Below, piece after piece: positions 58,326 through 64,000 of a stretch of DNA of 64,000 bases; position 1 is the stretch's first letter; each line of letters begins with the position of its first letter. A model generated the notes under the pieces. That model was not told where the DNA came from. It was given only the letters and a program-made list of their open reading frames with translations, and ran no database searches. The DNA comes from Mortierella sp. BCC40632 (Eukaryota; Mortierellomycota; Mortierellomycetes; Mortierellales; Mortierellaceae), in contig WAEK01000026.1 of NCBI GenBank assembly GCA_011634665.1, forward strand, positions 348,198 to 412,197. Reading direction: 5' to 3'. Both the position numbers and the translations under genes were made by a program.

Positions 58326-60371
58326 AGGCATCAGATAGGCTCCTTCGAGAATGCGAGTTACAAGAAATAAGGATAGAAAAACCTGTAATCTGGCTCCTAG
58401 ATTTCCTTCTATCTGTCGGTGTTTGCTTGGGAAGAAGATGGAGAGTCAGGGCCACTTCTCTAACTCACTAGTGAGTACCGATACAATGCCCCTCCAACAT
58501 ACATCCAGTAACCATCCAACTATCCAACCATCCAACCACTTAACCCCTATCCTTTACTAAACACTCTCCAAGAAGACCAACAACAATCTCAATCCAAAAT
58601 ACTTGAGCAGTGCTAATGGCCAAGAACCTATCGACAATCTTCAAAGGCACAGTCTCTCTTAATCTTGAAGGGTAACCTTGGCCAGGATGAGGAGAGTTGT
58701 TCAGCACCTCCAAGAGCGGGAACACATAGTAGACAAGTCACGAGTCCTTGGTATCATTCGAGAGATTCATCCAATAGCCTTCACGAACCAACCAATCATC
58801 CGACTGTCTCTGCAGCATCCAAACTATGAAAACTCATCGGAGAGTAGTCAGTCCTCATCCATTGTACACCTCTCATCTAATCCACAAGAATAACAGCTTC
58901 TTATCCTGACACCGCCAATCATTCAAGGAGCATCGTCTCGAAAATACTCGTCTCTCGGATCAAAAGAGAAAGCAATGTGGAGTGTCAAGTAGTAGCCGAA
59001 ATTGACAATGTGACGTCTCTGGATGTCTGTGGAGGACTCTCATTCAAACACAGAACTTTGACTTCATCCTGAGAATCTGAGATCGAATTGAGGGAGCAAA
59101 CAACATGGTCTCGGAAGACTAGAGACAGCTTATTAAAAGTAGAGATAGAGTGTGGAGCGGACCTAAGGATACCAGGACATACATGACAAGTAGTAGTAGC
59201 TGTCTCTACTCTTTGAACAAACAATCAAGGAGACGACAACCGAAACACAACAACGAAAGTCAAGAGAAATCACACTTGAAGAATCAATAGATGCAAGGTA
59301 TGGTTTATTACAGAGTAGGAGGGTGGTCTTCGAGTGGTAGCTTCAGGCTACAGATGCATGGGAACACATTAACTCGTTTTCTGGGTTTATGCTGCCACAC
59401 TGAACTTGATCACCTGGAGAATAGGGCATGCTCTCTCCCACACCTTGTTGGCAAAGAAGAACTCGCATGTTCCCAAGTACGAGTCAAAGCAGAAAGATCC
59501 ATCCTGGTGGCAGAGCTTGGGGAATCTGTCGACAGCATCAATCGTAGGAGCCTCAGAATACACAACAGCACGAGCTGTTCCCCAAGCAGAGTTGACATAA
59601 CCACCGAACCGGAATCCATAGACTGTTCCTCCAACTCCTCCACCCGTTGCCACCGATACTGATACTGACGCTGCGGTTGTCGGTACGAATGAACAGGTTG
59701 GTACCAAACTCGTGCTTGGAGTTGTTTGTGTTGGATCGAGACTTCACCTTGGTACAGGTGTACTCAGTGGCACCGTCCGACAAAGGAGTGACCTTGGTGG
59801 TACCAGGAACACATCCCTTGAAGTAGAAGGCTTCAATGGCCTCATCCATCGAGGCATAAGACAGACCAGCAGGGTCGACGACAGCGGCAGGAGCAGGAGC
59901 AGGAGCAGCAGTGGCCGACAACAAGGCCATGGCAAGAACAGGGAGAGTCAAAAAGAACTTCATGATGTGATTTCTATTGAGAGATATGAAGAAAAGCAGA
60001 AAGGAAGATCAATCGTGTTAATGGTTGTTTGTTCCAGGTCAAAAAAGATCAAAAAAGCACTAGATGAGAGAGGAGGAAACAGAGACTTCAGTGCAAAAAG
60101 AACAAGAAGAGCAAGAAGGGTTGTTACCTTGAAGAGTTGGACAGGGGGCGGGTCTGTATGTGAGTGAGTGAGTGTTGGGACCTTGACGAGGCAGACGATG
60201 TGTTGTGAAGTGGTGAGGAGAGGGAAGGACCAATGTTCGTTTTATACCTGAGAGAGACAGAGTGGGATAGTTACTGAAGTCCAGGCATGTCTTTTGTGTC
60301 TTGTTGCTTGATTGTCTCTTTGACAAGCAACATAATCCCAGAGACACTAACCGTGAGCTCGCATCTCCATG
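58326..60371 (+). repeat. Palindrome B, left arm
   Basis: About 2.05 kb repeated in inverted orientation at 61244-63293. The match runs from GAGAGGCATCAGATAGG-type sequence at the outer end through the SSP gene to GAGCTCGCATCTCCAT at the inner end. Most differences I found are homopolymer length changes (T5/T3, C5/C4, A4/A5). Weaker similarity continues inward to about 60453. Confidence 0.92.
59387..59963 (-). CDS. Small secreted six-Cys protein SSP, copy B-left (frameshifted as read)
   Basis: Second subtype of the SSP family, about 191 residues. The same signal peptide is followed by a longer Ala-Pro run and VVDPAGLSYASMDEAIEAFYF. Landmarks KGCVPGTTKVTPLSDGATEY, YGFRFGGYVNSAWGTARA and CEFFFANKVWERACP are kept, with the same six Cys. 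One extra G in the GGCAACGG(G)TGG stretch near 59644-59648 breaks the frame in the middle; upstream and downstream halves are each intact. Relative to the A copies there are many substitutions, so B is an older paralog. Function unknown. Confidence 0.75.
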
Positions 60372-61367
60372 GTGCCTAGGGGTCGACTCCCTGGACCAAC
60401 CCCTGGGCCAACCCTAGGAATCGAAACTCAGGACCATAGTTAGCCCGCAACGCTGACCGATTGGGTAGAGCTGCAGTCGTGCAGACGGGGAGACGGGATA
60501 GGATAACGAAGATGGGACGGGAAGTGCACTTCAACAACGGGCTCTGCCTGAACCTAGATGGACCACCCTCAAAATTATTTTAACCGTGGCACCTTCTTTT
60601 GCCAGTTCAACTGTAGCGCACGCTTCCATAGCAAATAGACAGCTCTCTTTGGTTACACTCAGAATAGTGTTCAACACCCAAAGATGCTGTTGGCCGTGTG
60701 AAACCTCCAACGGTCCACTTACAACCGTTGCGCAGAGTGTGTTTCCCCTCTTTTCCACTCTGGCTTGTGCAGCCGCTGACTACTGCTGTGTCGCTGGATT
60801 GTTTTCCTTGTGGCAGGGCAGGCTCCCGGATATGTTTCGTGCAACCTTTTAAAATGGCTTTAACCTATCAAAGAGCTGGGGTCTGGTGCACGCTGCCAGG
60901 TATGCAGAAGCCAGCCGAATTTCCGTTTTGCCAGCATTACTTATGCGAGAGTTCTTCTTTCCCACCAAGGTACCGTGTGTATGGCCACACACTATTCTAG
61001 GTCGAAGTGTAGATGCGAGTTTAATTCGTCTAGAGACTCTGTATGCAGACTCGAACATTCTCAATCTTGTCCGTTGAACTTTTTATTTTTTTGTTAGCAC
61101 ACATTCCTCTCTTTAGAAGGCATAGAGCATTCCTTGTGTCCCCCTGTCCAGTCTGTTGGGAACACACTCTGTCCGTTGCGGGCTAACTATGGTCCTGGGT
61201 CTCGATTCCTAGGGGTTGTTCCCTGGGAGTTGAACCAGGTACAATGGAGATGCGAGCTCACGGTTAGTGTCTCTGGGATTATGTTGCTTGTCAAAGAGAC
61301 AATCAAGCAACAAGACACAAAAGACATGCCTGGACTTCAGTAACTATCCCACTCTGTCTCTCTCAGG

Positions 61368-61375
61368 TATAAAAA
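61368..61375 (+). promoter_or_regulatory. TATA-like box of SSP copy B-right
   Basis: TATAAAAA about 275 nt upstream of the ATG at 61649, at the same place relative to the gene as in palindrome A. Confidence 0.5.
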
Positions 61376-61486
61376 CGAACATTGGTCCTTCCCTCTCCTC
61401 ACCACTTCACAACACATCGTCTGCCTCGTCAAGGTCCCAACACTCACTCACTCACATACAGACCCGCCCCTGTCCAACTCTTCAAG

Positions 61487-61638
61487 GTAACAACCCTTCT
61501 TGCTCTTCTTGTTCTTTGCACTGAAGTCTCTGTTTCCTCCTCTCTCATCTAGTGCTTTTTTGATCTTTTTTGACCTGGAACAAACAACCATTAACACGAT
61601 TGATCTTCCTTTCTGCTTTTCTTCATATCTCTCAATAG
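61487..61638 (+). other. Likely 5' UTR intron of SSP copy B-right
   Basis: Begins GTAACA after CTTCAAG, has a pyrimidine-rich 3' part and ends CTCAATAG; the coding ATG follows ten bases later. Confidence 0.5.
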
Positions 61639-61648
61639 AAATCACATC

Positions 61649-62225
61649 ATGAAGTTCTTTTTGACTCTCCCTGTTCTTGCCATGGCCTTGTTGTCGGCCA
61701 CTGCTGCTCCTGCTCCTGCTCCTGCCGCTGTCGTCGACCCTGCTGGTCTGTCTTATGCCTCGATGGATGAGGCCATTGAAGCCTTCTACTTCAAGGGATG
61801 TGTTCCTGGTACCACCAAGGTCACTCCTTTGTCGGACGGTGCCACTGAGTACACCTGTACCAAGGTGAAGTCTCGATCCAACACAAACAACTCCAAGCAC
61901 GAGTTTGGTACCAACCTGTTCATTCGTACCGACAACCGCAGCGTCAGTATCAGTATCGGTGGCAACGGTGGAGGAGTTGGAGGAACAGTCTATGGATTCC
62001 GGTTCGGTGGTTATGTCAACTCTGCTTGGGGAACAGCTCGTGCTGTTGTGTATTCTGAGGCTCCCTACGATTGATGCTGTCGACAGATTCCCCAAGCTCT
62101 GCCACCAGGATGGATCTTTCTGCTTTTGACTCGTACTTGGGAACATGCGAGTTCTTCTTTTGCCAACAAGGTGTGGGAGAGCATGCCCTATTCTCCAGGT
62201 GATCAAGTTCAGTGTGGCAGCATAA
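61649..62225 (+). pseudogene. SSP copy B-right, multiple frameshifts as read
   Basis: Mirror of 59387-59963. The middle that is broken in B-left is intact here, but compared with it this copy has an extra C near 62064, an extra T in TCTGCTTT(T)GAC near 62127, an extra T in TTCTTCTTT(T)GCC near 62160, and lacks two bases (GA) in GTGGGAGAGAGC near 62178. The first 138 codons are open with the signal peptide and the first two Cys. I label it pseudogene because of four lesions, but they have the pattern of consensus errors and the gene may be intact in the organism. Confidence 0.6.
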
Positions 62226-63529
62226 ACCCAGAAAACGAGTTAATGTGTTCCCATGCATCTGTAGCCTGAAGCTACCACTCGAAGACCACCCCCTCCTACT
62301 CTGTAATAAACCATACCTTGCATCTATTGATTCTTCAAGTGTGATTTCTCTTGACTTTCGTTGTTGTGTTTCGGTTGTCGTCTCCTTGATTGTTTGTTCA
62401 AAGAGTAGAGACAGCTACTACTACTTGTCATGTATGTCCTGGTATCCTTAGGTCCGCTCCACACTCTATCTCTACTTTTAATAAGCTGTCTCTAGTCTTC
62501 CGAGACCATGTTGTTTGCTCCCTCAATTCGATCTCAGATTCTCAGGATGAAGTCAAAGTTCTGTGTTTGAATGAGAGTCCTCCACAGACATCCAGAGACG
62601 TCACATTGTCAATTTCGGCTACTACTTGACACTCCACATTGCTTTCTCTTTTGATCCGAGAGACGAGTATTTTCGAGACGATGCTCCTTGAATGATTGGC
62701 GGTGTCAGGATAAGAAGCTGTTATTCTTGTGGATTAGATGAGAGGTGTACAATGGATGAGGACTGACTACTCTCCGATGAGTTTTCATAGTTTGGATGCT
62801 GCAGAGACAGTCGGATGATTGGTTGGTTCGTGAAGGCTATTGGATGAATCTCTCGAATGATACCAAGGACTCGTGACTTGTCTACTATGTGTTCCCGCTC
62901 TTGGAGGTGCTGAACAACTCTCCTCATCCTGGCCAAGGTTACCCTTCAAGATTAAGAGAGACTGTGCCTTTGAAGATTGTCGATAGGTTCTTGGCCATTA
63001 GCACTGCTCAAGTATTTTGGATTGAGATTGTTGTTGGTCTTCTTGGAGAGTGTTTAGTAAAGGATAGGGGTTAAGTGGTTGGATGGTTGGATAGTTGGAT
63101 GGTTACTGGATGTATGTTGGAGGGGCATTGTATCGGTACTCACTAGTGAGTTAGAGAAGTGGCCCTGACTCTCCATCTTCTTCCCAAGCAAACACCGACA
63201 GATAGAAGGAAATCTAGGAGCCAGATTACAGGTTTTTCTATCCTTATTTCTTGTAACTCGCATTCTCGAAGGAGTCTATCTGATGCCTCTCCTTTTGGCT
63301 TCCAGACGTGATGAGGAACAGCTCATAGTGCCGTATGCCAGTAGATGAAAAGATTGGATTTCCTTGTCTAGAACATGTACCATATTCAAACGGCTCAAGG
63401 TTATTCGTGTCTTGAGAGAGGTTCCGTGATAATAAGTGACCTCCACAGTTCACAATGTAGATTATGGATCTCAATTTTTCACGCACACTGTTCTCAAACC
63501 ACAGGAACGGCAGCTTTTGGCCTCACTTG

Positions 63530-64000
63530 TAGACGAGTAGAGGGAAAGGTGGTGCTTGAGAAATCAACCTGTGCTCTCCACCTTTTCACCAAGTGTTAAA
63601 ACGATTGCGAAATTTGACCGCATCTGTTGTTTGGCTTCCAGGTGTGGCCATGAATGTGTAGTAGTCCTAGTCAAAGTAGCTGAATCTATATCTTGAGTCA
63701 AAAGAGTAATCTCCTATGTGTGCCGCACAGGGCCAGTATACACTACAATACTTTCCCTGAAACAGACACATCGCTATCCAGACAGTGTTCCTTTCGCCTT
63801 GTATTTCGGATACCGTTCTTATATTTCATCACTCTCTCTCCATCTGCTTCACATCTATAATCCATTGCATGCCTCTATTCTACTACACACCCCTCATCCG
63901 ATCCACAAATCCATGCGCTCGTCAACCTGGATCCCAGAGAGAGAGCGAGTAAAAGACAGAAACGAGAACAGAGAGTAGAATGGTTGTAGAAGAAAGGTGT
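63530..64000 (+). repeat. Third, partial copy of the palindrome A outer arm, cut by window end
   Basis: Matches the left arm of palindrome A (about 50208-50786) in the same orientation, with scattered substitutions and a deletion of roughly 110 nt at about 63927 (corresponding to about 50605-50719). This is the 3' flank of an SSP gene, so a fifth, minus-strand SSP copy should lie just beyond the window. Confidence 0.85.
63586..63771 (-). pseudogene. Conserved 61-codon frame, third copy with internal stop
   Basis: Homolog of 50263-50448 with the same length and several substitutions; the Trp of the FDWDYY-like segment is TAG here (complement of 63667-63669). Confidence 0.4.

Larger units (their letters stand above)
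59964..61648. promoter_or_regulatory. Divergent promoter region and spacer of palindrome B
   Basis: 1.68 kb between two head-to-head SSP genes, with spacer 60372-61243. TATA-like boxes lie at 60246-60240 (minus) and 61368-61375 (plus). A 5' UTR intron is likely on the right side (GT at 61487, AG at 61637-61638, ten bases before ATG), and the left side has the same GT and AG. The spacer shares scattered blocks with spacer A (GTAGCGCACGCTTC; GGCAGGCTCC followed by GGATA). Confidence 0.55.
61244..63293 (-). repeat. Palindrome B, right arm
   Basis: Inverted copy of 58326-60371 carrying the plus-strand SSP copy B-right and its 3' flank. At the outer end the match stops at about 63293 (GATGCCTCTC). 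Confidence 0.92.

Noticed and set aside
61448..62206. 252-codon minus-strand frame, and similar ones at 53236-53784 and 51035-51586
   Set aside because: They run antisense to SSP genes and are mirror shadows of GC-rich codons; the sense frames have signal peptide and conserved Cys.
46836..64000. Transposon as the cause of the inverted repeats
   Set aside because: I see no transposase or integrase frame, and no target-site duplication that I could confirm by eye at the arm ends.

Overview
The window is nuclear DNA of a filamentous fungus. Genes carry several short GT-AG introns, leaders are CT-rich, and introns and gaps are full of long poly(A)/poly(T) and (GA/CT)n tracts. The gene set (septin, Mo25/Hym1, Lsm2, Yop1, Pso2, Eaf7, complex I 40-kDa subunit, a FET-like RNA-binding protein) and large F-box-like/LRR proteins point to an early-diverging fungus. 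Mucoromycota, probably Mortierellaceae, is an inference from family resemblance, not a search.

Layout, 1-46.8 kb: a housekeeping region of intron-bearing genes on both strands. In order: septin (+), Mo25/Hym1 (+), secreted class-2 lipase (-), Oca/Siw14-like phosphatase-fold protein with a degenerate active-site loop (-), LSM2 (+), DJ-1/PfpI isonitrile-hydratase-like enzyme (-), Yop1/REEP (-), Hsp31-like DJ-1 enzyme (-), A20/AN1 zinc-finger protein (-), Pso2/SNM1 nuclease (+), FET-like RRM/RanBP2-zinc-finger/RGG protein (+), two-thioredoxin-domain PDI with ERp29 tail and RDEL (-), NuA4 subunit Eaf7 (-), an unidentified gene (+), NDUFA9-type complex I subunit (+), and a few hypothetical genes. 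I rebuilt exon structures from frame, splice dinucleotides and family conservation. Two 12-nt microexons (Yop1, PDI) and an initiator exon that is only ATG (LSM2) came out of this.

Layout, 46.8-64.0 kb: a quite different, duplicated region. Two F-box-like/LRR paralogs (945 and 935 codons, same three-exon structure) face each other at the outside. Between them lie two near-identical inverted arms of about 1.93 kb, each with a gene for a small secreted six-cysteine protein (SSP), transcribed away from a 0.6-kb spacer. A second palindrome of the same design follows (arms about 2.05 kb, 0.87-kb spacer, two more SSP genes). A third copy of the SSP 3' flank starts at 63.53 kb and runs off the window. 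All four SSP genes carry frameshifts, each at different sites and mostly in homopolymers, so either consensus error in palindromic sequence or parallel decay is possible. This array is the most interesting part of the window.

I found no rRNA, convincing tRNA, CRISPR array or recognisable transposon gene.
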